Positions 44,834 to 55,678 of a DNA stretch of 64,000 nucleotides are shown here, piece by piece. Origin of the DNA: Valencia hispanica (taxonomy: Eukaryota; Chordata; Actinopteri; Cyprinodontiformes; Valenciidae). Every line of letters begins with the position of its first letter. Position 1 is the stretch's first letter. The stretch is from assembly GCA_963556495.2 (NCBI GenBank), contig OY747704.1:1463001-1527000 (forward strand). The letters run 5' to 3'. A program made the translations under genes and the position numbers. The notes beneath the pieces are model-generated. The model was not told the origin of the DNA, did not search any database, and worked only from the letters and a program-made list of their open reading frames with translations.

Positions 44834-45494
44834 TGTCATGGTCTTTGGATTTTGTGCAGCAAGTTTAAGTTTTTCCTTCCACTTGGTTTTCTGCCCTTTT
44901 TACCCCAAGGTGCCCTCTTGTGTTGCTCCTCCTGTTTGTGTCTTAAGTTAGTAGTTTTCCTTTAGTGTAATTATATTTTTGTATTCTGGCACTCCCTGGG
45001 TTCTGTAGATGTTTTTTCACCTTTGTCTATGTCCACCTTCCCATTTGTGTTTCCTTTATCTCTTTATTTATTTCTTCCTTCTGTTCTCCACTGTTTCCTG
45101 TAGATTTCTCCTTAGACTTATTATCCTTTCTAGTTTCTTTACAGTCTTCTGTCTCCCAGCCATTTTACCTCCTGTCCCAGTTAATTACTTTCACCTGCTC
45201 ACTCCCTCTCAGCTGCAACCGCTTTCACTAATTGGTCTTCTGCTCCTTGTTCACTCTTCACTCTCCTCCTCAGTATATATTCGGTTCTCATTCACTCACT
45301 ACTCGCTGGTTCGTCCGTCATTCTTCCCTCTCTGGTTCCTGCCTTCCCTGTTGCCCGTCTGGTTCCTGTTTCCCCGTTTGCTGCCTTTTGATCCTCCTGA
45401 GTTTTGTAAGTTCCCCTTCCTTGTGTTTTTGTTATTAAATCATCTTTTTGGATTTTGCTGCATTTGGGTCCTCCCTTAACTACAAAACATGAAA
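44834..45494 (+). repeat. 5' LTR of the sushi-like element
   Basis: About 661 bp, strongly pyrimidine-rich on the plus strand. It has a TATA-like TATATATT at 45274-45281 and an ATTAAA polyadenylation-like signal at 45433-45438, leaving an R region starting at about 45303. Confidence 0.85.
45274..45314 (+). promoter_or_regulatory. Predicted LTR promoter and transcript start
   Basis: TATATATT at 45274-45281 predicts a start some 25-30 bases on, around 45301-45306. The first predicted transcript bases include GCTGGTTCGT (45305-45314), which is complementary to the primer-binding region. TATA element seen; transcript start inferred. Confidence 0.55.
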
Positions 45495-45506
45495 GAACGA
45501 ACCAGC
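45495..45506 (+). other. Putative self-priming primer-binding site
   Basis: ACGAACCAGC at 45497-45506, two bases after the LTR, is the exact reverse complement of GCTGGTTCGT at 45305-45314. In Tf1 and vertebrate sushi elements the RNA's own 5' end anneals here instead of a tRNA. No match to common tRNA 3' ends is seen. Confidence 0.6.
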
Positions 45507-45885
45507 CCAGTGGACCCAGCAGCTATTGGTCTTCCAGCCCTTTACCAGGCTGTTAGACACCACTTGGACATTGTGGCCACTCTCAACCCACCATGGGTTA
45601 GAGTTTCTGCTGCAGAGGAGGTTATGGGCTTAATCAGGCCATGGAAGCTTCTGTTTTCGGAGCTGGGCTTGACCGGTTTCTGGGCCGAGGCAGAATGGAA
45701 CCGCCAAGCAGCTTTTGCCCAGACGTTGGGAAGACCACCTCCACCTCGACCCCAGTCTCAACTGGGCAGCTGAGGACTAGTCCAAGAGGACCTCCAGCCA
45801 GCAGCTTCCGCCTCCCTCAAGTCACGCCATAAAAGGCGACAGAAGCAGGCCTTGGCGGCCTCCCAGCAGACTCCTGATTCCACAG

Positions 45886-46515
45886 GGGGTGTCCGGGTTG
45901 ACACGCCCCTGGTTCCTGTCCCCGCCGGGGGTGTCCAGAGGGACACGCCTCGGGTTCCTGACTCCGCCGAGGGTGTCCAGAGGGACGCGCCTCGGGATCC
46001 AGACTCCGCCGGGGGTGTCCAGAGGGACGCGCCTCGGGTTCCTGACTCCGCCGGGGGTGTCCAGAGGGACGCGCCTCGGGATCCAGACTCCGCCGGGGGT
46101 GTCCAGAGGGACGCGCCTCGGGATCCAGACTCCGCCGAGGGTGTCCAGAGGGACGCGCCTCGGGATCCTGACTCCGCCAAGGGTGTCCAGAGGGACGCGC
46201 CTCGGGTTCCTGACTCCGCCAGGGGTGTTCTGAAGGACATGCATCGGGCTCCTGGCTCCGCCCAGGGTGTCCAGGGGGACACGCCTCGGGATCCAGACTC
46301 CGCCGGGGGTGTCCAGAGGGATGCGCCTCGGGCTCCTGTCTCCGCCGAGGGTGTCCAGAGGGACGCGCCTTGGGCTCCAGACTCCGCCGAGGGTGTCCCG
46401 GGAGACACGCCTCGGGCTCCAGACTCCGCCGAGGGTGTCCAGGGAGACACGCCTCGGGCTCCAGACTCCGCCGAGGGTGTCCAGGGAGACACGCCTCGGG
46501 CTCCAGACTCCGCCG
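45886..46515. repeat. 42-bp coding tandem repeat, 15 units
   Basis: Exactly 15 units of 42 bp, each starting (A/G)GGGTGTCC and mostly continuing AGAGGGACGCGCC; a degenerate 16th unit starts at 46516. The length is a multiple of three and no unit has a stop in the main frame, so long open frames appear on both strands. Unit 9 (46222-46263) is the most diverged; units 13-15 are nearly identical, suggesting recent expansion at the 3' side. Confidence 0.93.
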
Positions 46516-46633
46516 AGAGATTCCCGAGGGACACAGCCTCGCCGCCGGCCTCCACGCCTTCTCCTGGTTCCTCGTCGCCGGTCTCCCGGGTTCCTGCTCC
46601 TTCGTCGCAGGCCTCAGGACTTTTGCCTTCAAC

Positions 46634-47286
46634 TGTTTTTGTGCAGCAAGTTTAAGTTTTTCCTTCCACTTGGTTTTCTTCCCCTTTTTACCCCAAGGTG
46701 CCCTCTTGTGTTGCTCCTCCTGTTTGTGTCTTAAGTTAGTAGTTTTCCTTTAGTGTAATTATATTTTTGTATTCTGGCACTCCCTGGGTTCTGTAGATGT
46801 TTTTTCACCTTTGTCTATGTCCACCTTCCCATTTGTGTTTCCTTTATCTCTTTATTTATTTCTTCCTTCTGTTCTCCACTGTTTCCTGTAGATTTCTCCT
46901 TAGACTTATTATCCTTTCTAGTTTCTTTAGAGTCTTCTGTCTCCCAGCCATTTTACCTCCTGTCCCAGTTAATTACTTTCACCTGCTCACTCCCTCTCAG
47001 CTGCAACCGCTTTCACTAATTGGTCTTCTGCTCCTTCCGTGTTCACTCTTCACTCTCCTCCTCAGTATATATTCGGTTCTCATTCACTCACTACTCGCTG
47101 GTTCGACCGTCATTCTTCCCTCTCTGGTTCCTGCCTTCCCTGTTGCCCGTCTGGTTCCTGTTTCCCCGTTTGCTGCCTTTTGATCCTCCTGAGTTTTGTA
47201 AGTTCCCCTTCCTTGTGTTTTTGTTATTAAATCATCTTTTTGGATTTTGCTGCATTTGGGTCCTCCCTTAACTACAAAACATGACA
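46634..47286 (+). repeat. 3' LTR of the sushi-like element
   Basis: About 653 bp. Relative to the 5' LTR, the first 13-20 bases are missing or altered: the sequence joins the interior at a T run before TGTGCAGCAAG. This suggests an internal deletion that removed pol, the polypurine tract and the LTR start together. It ends CATGACA. Confidence 0.83.
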
Positions 47287-47955
47287 CCACAATGCTCGAA
47301 AGGCCTACGGGGCAATTGCCAAGCAGCTTGGTGAAAACAGTTGGAACAATTGTTAGAAAATTGTAGAGGCTAAAGATGACTGTCAGTCTCCCTCAGACTG
47401 GGGCTCCATGCAAGATCTTACCTGGTGGGGTATCACTGATGATAAGAAAGGTGAGGGATCAGCCCAGAACTACATGGGAGGAGCTGTTCAATGACATGAA
47501 GAGCTGGGACCACAGTTTCAAAAGTTACTGTCGGTAGAACACTACACCATCATGTTTTAAAATCATGCATTGCACAGAAGGTTCCCCTGCTCAAGTCATC
47601 CCATGTCCAAGCCAGTCTGAAGATTGCCAATGACCATCTGGATGATCCAAAGGAGGCATCGGATAAAGTCATGTGGTCAGATGAGACCAAAATAGAACTT
47701 TTTGGTCTAAACTTCACTCATTCTGTTTGGAGGAAAAAGAAGGATGAGTAGCATCTCAAGAACATCATCCCTACTGTGAAGCATAGGGGTGGAAACATCA
47801 TGCTTTGGGGATGACTGCACTGTATTAAGGAGAGGATGAATGGGGTCATGTATTGTGAGATTTTGAGCAACAAACCCCTTCCCTCAGTCAGAGCTTTGAA
47901 GATGGGTTGTGGCTGGGTCTTCCAACATGACAATGACCTGAGTAGAATTCGAGTT

Positions 47956-49001
47956 TCCATTCAGTTGGCTGCAAATCAACTTACTTGCGCATCACGGGAA
48001 CCTGTTGAAGACTGGGCCGCGCACACAAGCCGCTCCTGATTACAATCGCCATATTGGAAGACAGCGTCAGACATGGAGAAGTTGCGCGATAGTGCTTGCT
48101 GCTTTCCTCTTTGATCCACTGTGACAACACAGATGATGGGCATGCACAATCGTTGAGGTGGGGCTAGAGGGAGCGGAGGGAGGTGTTTTGGAAGGTTGGA
48201 TTCAAAAATTCTCTCTCTCCCTCGAATACTCCTTACAGTAGCTTTAATAAGATGCACGGCTGCTGTCCAGCGGATATTCGGGGCTGCTGCGTGAGGAGCT
48301 CTCTGAGGAGAGGAGTGGAAGTTAGCACCGCTGGTCGGTGGGTGGGTATGCACTTAATGTTGGATCATCCTCAAACTTTCATCTAAATCCGTGAATACTT
48401 TTGGTAGTCACTGTAGATGTCACAAAGAAATTGGTAAAAACTACTTTAAGGCTATTTATGAATATCATAAAGTCCACTACAACATATTGCATTGAATACA
48501 ATGTGTAAAAGCCAGTTTTTGGTGATAATATGTTGCAGTAGGTACTCTAAAATCATCAACTAGTTTAATCTTTTCTTCTGATGAACGAGAACCTGGCACA
48601 ACATGAACTAGAGGACCACTTCAGAACTCACGTTCTTCACTGTGTTTGTGCTTCATCTCCGTCTAACTCACCTAAGCAAATCCCAGGGATCAACATCGAA
48701 AAGAAAGAGAAAAAGAGTGAGCTTTGGACAGAAAGATTGTTAGAAGTCAGCAGAAACAGGTTTTCTGATCTGCTCTGAGATCATAACATTTCATATGAGG
48801 TCATCTCTTATGGCTTTCACTTCTTGAGGAAACAAATTACACTTGTAAAAACGATTACCAATAATTAGGTTAATTTCTCAGATTGCAACTTTAATCTTGC
48901 AATAGATCTCCCCTAATTACAGTAAAAAGAAAAGGACAATGGTAATTGAGCCCAAAAGCCAATATGTCAATCAGGCCACTATGAAGCATCTCTGTTAGCA
49001 T
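47956..49001. other. Unassigned DNA, possibly with a Tc1-like end
   Basis: 47956-48330 is moderately GC-rich non-coding sequence that replaces the expected end of the Tc1 remnant. 48390-48415 reads CCGTGAATACTTTTGGTAGT then CACTGTA, resembling a Tc1 terminal repeat. 48430-49001 holds nothing I recognise. Confidence 0.35.
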
Positions 49002-49430
49002 CTCTACTCAACATCCCTAGAATCAGAACCTAATATGGAGAAGCAGTTTTCAGTTTCTATGCTCTTCTAAACTGGAACAAAACTTCCAGACAACTGAAAA
49101 GCTGCTGAAACACTGAGTTCTTTAAAATCAAGGCTAAAAACCTATCTGTTTAGAGCTGCCTTTGAGTAATGTTTTAATGTTTCATACGTTTTGTGTGTGT
49201 TTCATGCTTTATTGTGTAATTTACGTGTCATATGCTCTGTGTATGCTTTATGCTGTTTTTACTTTATCACCTATTCATGTAAAGCACCTTGAATTACCTT
49301 GTTGAAAGTGTGCTATGCAAATAAAATTGCTGGACTGGCGACCTGTCCAGGGTGTACCCCGCCTCTCACCCACCCCCCCGCAACCCTGCATTAGGATGGA
49401 TGGACAAATAAAATTACATTCCCTTGCCTG
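49002..49430 (+). mobile_element. L2-like LINE family C, 3' fragment (copy 2)
   Basis: Same 3' end as at 26452: the ORF2 C-terminus (frameshifted WNKTSRQLKSC-type reading), TTTAGAGCTGCCTTTGAGTA, and AAAGCACCTTGAATTACC, then ATAAAATT. A 76-bp foreign piece (49329-49404) sits in the tail. Confidence 0.75.
49329..49404 (+). mobile_element. 76-bp RTE-like 3' tail inserted with an 11-bp duplication
   Basis: Contains GGCGACCTGTCCAGGGTGTA and ends in GGATGGATGGA, a sequence type ending many fish RTE/Rex3-like LINEs and dependent short repeats. It is flanked by CAAATAAAATT on both sides (49318-49328 and 49405-49415). This shows insertion by target-primed reverse transcription of only the last bases of the parent RNA. 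Confidence 0.7.
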
Positions 49431-50325
49431 TTTTCAGCTGTCAGCTCCATGCCATTGATTTATGAATATATCATACTGTAATTGATTGGGATGGTTGGCT
49501 GGAGGCTCTTGTTAATATTTCCCTTGACCTCTTACCAAATTGGAGCTTATCAACTCTGACAGATGACTCGAATGTGAGATGTGAAATGAAAGCTGTTGCT
49601 CTCCGCTCCATTTCATTCAAAATGAAACAGAGAACCTGCTGGAGGTGAGGTGTAATAAGCGGAAGCAGGCACCGGTGCCCTTGGTGGATCCCGTTACCCT
49701 CGGCTACCCTGCTGCCCTTTCAGGGAACCGTTGGTTGTTCTCCCCATGCTACATCATCACATTTGACCAGTTCAAGGTAGTTATCACCTCGTTGGCAGGA
49801 GTTTCTGAACTGCAGATGAACCAAATTCCACTCCTTCATATACACACTATAATCTGGTCTAATGAGATTATATCAAGAAGAGGCGGGAGGAGGAATGATA
49901 ACTGATAGGCCTTTGTTGAGGTGTTCCCCTCTAGAAGGGATGGGCTAGCTACAAGCAGGCAGATGTTATCTCCTCTGACGCCCATTGTGGAGTCAAGTTC
50001 CTCTGCAGAGGCATGGGGCTGGAAGCATTGTTGGAACTGATTTAGCCAAGTGGAGCCCAATCTTTGGACACTTTGCTGCTATTGACTGCAGCTTCAAATC
50101 AGAATTTTGAACAGACCTAATTCTGGGATTTAATTAAAACTCAAAAGGGGGAATGACTGACATTGCGGACAGGGTAGTCACGTAGAATCAATTGTGCAAT
50201 GCAAACGAGTTTCAAATCCCCAATTTCTATTTCTATTATTTATTTATTTATTTATCTTTCTTTTTTTAAACCTCCACAGCGCTCTGTTGAGGCAACCATA
50301 CCAACCCCCCAGGTCTTCCAGCTCT
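49431..50325. other. Unassigned DNA
   Basis: No gene supported. A short TATT-rich run lies at 50226-50254. Confidence 0.35.
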
Positions 50326-50612
50326 AGTCTACTAATCATCCCTAGAATTAGATCCAAACTTGGAGAATAGCTTTCAGTTTCTATGCTCCTCTAATCTGGA
50401 ACAAACTTCCAGAAAACTGCAAAGTTGTTGAAAACACTGAGCTGTTTTAAATCAGAGCTAAAACCCATCTGTCTAGAGCTGCCTTTGAGTAATGTTTCCA
50501 TGTGTCATTGTTTTGTGTGTGTTTTATGCTTTATTGCAGTTTTTAGTCTATCCCCTAATCACCCAAAGCACATTGAATTACCTTGTTGTTGAAAGTGTGC
50601 TAAACAAAGGAG
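50326..50612 (+). mobile_element. L2-like LINE family C, 3' fragment (copy 3)
   Basis: Contains AGCTTTCAGTTTCTATGCTC and the C-terminal coding end (FYAPLIWNKLPENCKVVE), then GAAAGTGTGCTAAACAAA. The simple tail is not preserved and sequence diverges from 50612. Confidence 0.75.
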
Positions 50613-51495
50613 GCCACACTAATCACAAACAAACATGCAGAGGTCGTAGCCACTATGGTCAGCTTAGCACCAAATAACAAAGGAAAACTGCGTTCAGACA
50701 GAGTAACTCATGGTGCATGATATAAAAAGACTTTTGTCAGTCAGGAACCTTCTAAAAACACTGTTTATACCGAAACAATTGAAAAATGAATCCTTACAAA
50801 TGCTGTAAAAACACAGTGAAATAGAATATCAAAAATAACCTTAATTTGTTTATTGTAAGCTAATTTATCTCTGCCCAGACTCAACCTTACTTGAATGACT
50901 CTTAGATCCTCATTGAAGGGTGGCTCCGTTGTCTGAAAAGACCGGCAATAAAGCAGAGAAAACAGCACTTAGCTGGTCAGCTGCGTGGAGCGCTGCCAGC
51001 AGTCAGTCCTCGTGGGTTACCAAGTCACCGTTGGCTCAGAACGTCGTCATCCTCTAAGCTTGGTTGTGTTCGGCTATCTTCTCCCACTGATTGGTCCCTT
51101 TCCAGGGGGCAGCCTTCAGTTCAGCTGCGTTGGGTGAGCAGCCCTCGGTTCAGCGACAGGGCAACAGGGCAGTAGGGCAGTAGGGCAGCATAGTTTCAGC
51201 AAAGAGAGGCTCTCTCTCCTGGTGGAATCAGATCAACAATCAGCAGACTGTACTGTACAGGATCCAAAAGGCTTCTTCCAGAAGCTCCCTGCCAGCGAAG
51301 GAAGTTTAAAGCTCGTGCCTCTCCTTTGTAGTTGCCCACGGGCAAAGAGGAAGACCGGAGCAGAGCGTTGTACTTACATAGGGGTGATGATGTCCCGTTA
51401 AGCCCTCCTTTACCTGTTGAAGCTGAAATGCATTGTGGGATTGTTCTTATGGCTGGAGGTCTGTGTTTTGGTCCAGTAATCACAGCTGTATTCCA
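50613..51495. other. Unassigned DNA
   Basis: Holds a short direct repeat GGGCAGTAGGGCAGTAGGGCA (51170-51190; three units of a 9-base motif) but no coding evidence. Confidence 0.35.
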
Positions 51496-51712
51496 ACAAT
51501 GACCCTAAACATACAGCCAGAGCTGGACTGGAATGGCTTTTATCCAAGTATTTTCAAGTGTTAGAGTGGTACAGCCAAAGTCCAAATCTAAATGTAAAAA
51601 GCATGACAATTATGTTAAGAGACTCTCTTCATGTAAGATTCAGCTAATTTGTAAAGAAGAATGGGAAAGTAAACATTTGGTTGTGTCTCAAAAAAGGGAA
51701 AGCTTCTAGGGG
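51496..51712 (+). mobile_element. Tc1 transposase fragment
   Basis: Reads [20 protein letters not shown] then [13 protein letters not shown] on the plus strand, with shifts, matching the second-Asp to Glu segment of Tc1 transposases; the PNLN...E motif itself is damaged. It is a short relic without ends. Confidence 0.7.
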
Positions 51713-51771
51713 TCACAAGTCGATGTATGTCTGTTTAGGAATCTTTTTGTGGCCCCGCCACCCATTAACCC

Positions 51772-51818
51772 ATAAATGTACATCCCATAAACCTATGTTT
51801 ATGACGATGTACATTTAT
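51772..51818. repeat. 47-bp perfect-arm hairpin
   Basis: ATAAATGTACATC (51772-51784) pairs with GATGTACATTTAT (51806-51818); inside, CATAAAC pairs with GTTTATG around a CTAT loop. Only one base against two are unpaired between the two stems. Confidence 0.75.
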
Positions 51819-53552
51819 CACCCAATGAGTGCGAGAATACTCTTGCTGAAATATTTGGTCATTATACCAATGAATCAGTGCAGAGGAGAGATTAAACATT
51901 TCTTCCTCACTAGACATTGTTAACAGCACAGAAAATCCCCTCCTTGCAACTGACTTCAACACATGCAATGCACACACAAGGTCTGGTTCACATGGCAGGA
52001 TTTTTAGGCTGATTTTTGCCCTGATTTTCCCCTTCCAACATGCCACGATTATCGGGTTGGCTCTTTAGGTAATCCTAACAAATATTCCCACGGGGGGACA
52101 GGGACAATAACTCAGGCCAGGATTTTGATACCATCCCAGACCCTCCCTGACCCTGCTGTCTTTTCTGACTATAAATATTTCTTTAAAATATGTGAGAGCA
52201 ATAGTGAGCACAAGTTCTGCACAAAAATGAAAGAGGATTTTTCAGGTTTTACAGATAGGAACCAAATGCAAACAGCTACAGACCTGGGTATGAAAAATTT
52301 CAGTTTTTTGCCAACTCCCAGTCAGCTTTCAGCCGAAGATAATTCAGTTGCCAGCTGACTATCAGTCGATTGTATCACAGGGTAACACACCCACTTTCCC
52401 AAGGAGCGGGCTTAATTTTTTCAAAGTGTGTAATTGCAGGATGTCACCAAAGGATGTCGCCACAAGATCCCCACGTGCCTGAAACACTCGGCTTTTTCCA
52501 AAGTGGAGACCAAACGATGGCCCACAGATAACAAAGCGGCAGCGAACTGCTGGTCACCATATGCCCTCAGAAAAACGTGCACAACCATTGTGTAACTTTT
52601 GCCATGAGAAGAAACACACATTTTCACATGTTTTCTGTGAATAAACACCTGAAACTCTATAAGGTTCATGTTGTTTATTAATTAGTCAGTGTTTTGGCAG
52701 GTAAAAGAATACCATCGATTTGGTAGGCTACACTTCTTCACATAAATGACAAAGCAAGAGTGTAAGGAATTAGACAGACAAAAACAAGAATAAACGATGA
52801 AGTGCGCGGACTAGGTTAAGGAGTGGCCAAAGTGTTTAACGGTGTTTAATAATTTCCCATAATAATCCCATAATACTCCATCCAAAATACTCCAGTTCCA
52901 TATTGCCTAGTAACCGCAGATATTCCTTAACTAATCTTCTCCAGTTAAACAAAAATAATTAGCCTAAACTAAGTTTTTTTTTTAATTAATCTTTTTTTAA
53001 ATCTAGCCTACAATCTTTCTTAAAAATATCTGTTTACATGTGACCCGAGTCTGTGTAATATATTTAATTAAATTGATCATCAAAAATAATTTTTTTATAA
53101 TTTAATTTTTTAAATGGTGCCGGAAATTTTATTTTTATTAGTCCTGACGTTTTAAACAGAGAAGGCTCGGCTGAGCGAAAAATAGATTTAACTGGAGGCT
53201 ATCACTATTTTTATTGGATAGATTTTTGTACGTTAACTGGGTTCTGGAGGCAGTTTATAACTTTCAGGAAGCTGAGTTTGATCAGGAGATTATTCCATCG
53301 GGTGCTCTCATGTCCGCTCTGTTTACGTATCTCTGTTAGCTCGGTAATATCCACAATAAGGCTTGTGTAGTTGTGTCGAATTGTATGCACTTGTAGGAGT
53401 TATTTGGTACGTTTAAGTTAGCTACTGTAGGCTACTCTGTCTTTTGCACATAGCAAGATGTAGGCTGAAGGCTAAAACTCCCCACATGGATTTGGACAAC
53501 AAAATGGAAAGGGGGTGTGGCTGTGAGCCATCTCTTGGTCGACCAGGCAAAA
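51819..53552. other. Unassigned, A/T-rich DNA
   Basis: No gene supported in 1.7 kb. 52960-53130 is strongly A/T-rich. Confidence 0.35.
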
Positions 53553-55027
<1,475 letters not shown>

Positions 55028-55411
55028 TCACTTTCCAGTATCCCCACCGCCATTGCTAAAAACAAGTTGGACGACTTTATTAGGACCTGTGATGATGATG
55101 TTACATGTTTCTTGGGTCAGTCTGCTTGTCCAGAATGTCATAATAGCTTGAATAAGCTCCTGCTTCGTACCCGGTTTTGCCTCCTTACGAATGAAGGCCT
55201 TCATTAAATGCCAGACAATCTCGATTGGGTTTAAATCAGGGGACTTTGGTGGCGTTTTGACCCAATTGATTCCTTTGGAGGCAATAAAATCTGCAGATGC
55301 TGAATGTTTAGGATCATTGTCCTGAAAGAAGCGGTGGTTTGTACAGAAATGTTTTCGTACCAAAATGGTGCTGCACATTTTTTCTATGATCTCATTCTAG
55401 AAGTAAATCTT
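55028..55411 (-). pseudogene. Mariner-like transposase, exon 2 3' part
   Basis: Continues the frame after the L1 insertion (KIYF, one TAG, then [13 protein letters not shown]). It contains [11 protein letters not shown] with the second catalytic Asp and [17 protein letters not shown] with the Glu; I count 32 residues between the first Asp of QDND and the Glu, shorter than the 34 of Tc1. The end is [15 protein letters not shown] at 55028. Confidence 0.82.
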
Positions 55412-55678
55412 TTTTTTTTTTTTTTTTACTCTTTATTAATGAAAAGGTACATCGTCATTTTACACATATCTTTACATGTTTTGCAATCTCCAAAATGTTT
55501 CTTCGTGACATAAAAGTTTCTCTTACATAAACCCATTTCCTTTCGATATACCATTTTACTTGTTTTTTAATTGTACTTTACGAACTACAAGTGAGGGGTG
55601 CGCATTCATGTCCAATATAGATCAGTACTGATACCAGTAAGGAGATAAATTGTACGCTACTTTATACTGAAAATGTTT

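Larger units (their letters stand above)
45489..46655 (+). pseudogene. Repeat-rich protein of the sushi-like element, one stop
   Basis: One frame from an ATG at the LTR edge (45489) to the stop at 46653-46655, interrupted only by TGA at 45771-45773. The first 95 codons (SPVDPAAIGLPALYQAVRHH, then a Trp-containing helical-looking part) might be the start of a gag-like protein but I do not recognise the family. After the stop come a basic stretch (KSRHKRRQKQ), then 15 repeats of 14 residues of the type GGVQRDAPRVPDSA, and a Ser/Pro-rich end. The repeats lack cysteines and hydrophobic cores, so they look disordered. The start codon is uncertain because the first ATG lies in the LTR terminus. Confidence 0.6.
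44834..47286 (+). mobile_element. Non-autonomous LTR retrotransposon, Tf1/sushi-like, 2.45 kb
   Basis: Flanked by the 5-bp duplication CCACA (44829-44833 and 47287-47291). The outer ends TGTCATG and CATGACA are inverted. The terminal direct repeats are about 660 bp and differ by about four substitutions and two small indels over some 640 aligned bases (by eye), so the insertion is recent. The interior (about 1.1 kb) encodes one repeat-rich protein; no protease, RT, RNase H or integrase is present and no polypurine tract is seen before the right LTR. A self-complementary primer-binding arrangement (separate entry) points to the Tf1/sushi group. Confidence 0.85.
44455..47955 (+). mobile_element. 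Tc1-type transposon remnant, split by an LTR element
   Basis: The 5' part (44455-44833) has the typical long non-coding Tc1 leader, including TTTGCAAGTTCTCCCA and GAACACCTGGCAATCAGCAA, and the start of the transposase (MSKTKELSK at 44791). The 3' part resumes at 47287 after the LTR element and runs to about 47955, just past the second-Asp block. The last part of the transposase and the right end are lost. Confidence 0.85.
44791..47955 (+). pseudogene. Tc1-type transposase pseudogene
   Basis: Skipping the inserted LTR element, the frame joins smoothly at KIVNLH|NARKAYGAIAKQLGE. Further blocks: a shift-laden HTH region, SFKSYCR (about 47515), VMWSDETKIELFGLN with the first catalytic Asp (47671-47712), TVKHRGGNIMLWG (about 47776) and GWVFQHDND with the second Asp (about 47910). 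The catalytic Glu region is absent. Multiple stops and frameshifts. Confidence 0.82.

Noticed and set aside
45758..46632. Long minus-strand open frames (265-271 codons) across the 42-bp repeat
   Set aside because: They result from a 42-bp unit that lacks stops in several frames. The plus-strand frame continues outside the array on both sides and carries the LTR-element context, so the antisense frames are shadows.
45009..47271. Hydrophobic ORFs in the LTRs that look like membrane proteins (FYLFIYFFLLF type)
   Set aside because: They come from the pyrimidine-rich LTR sequence, occur twice because the LTR is duplicated, and have no conserved features.
49329..49404. A tRNA-derived SINE
   Set aside because: The piece is 76 bp without A or B boxes and looks like a truncated LINE 3' end.
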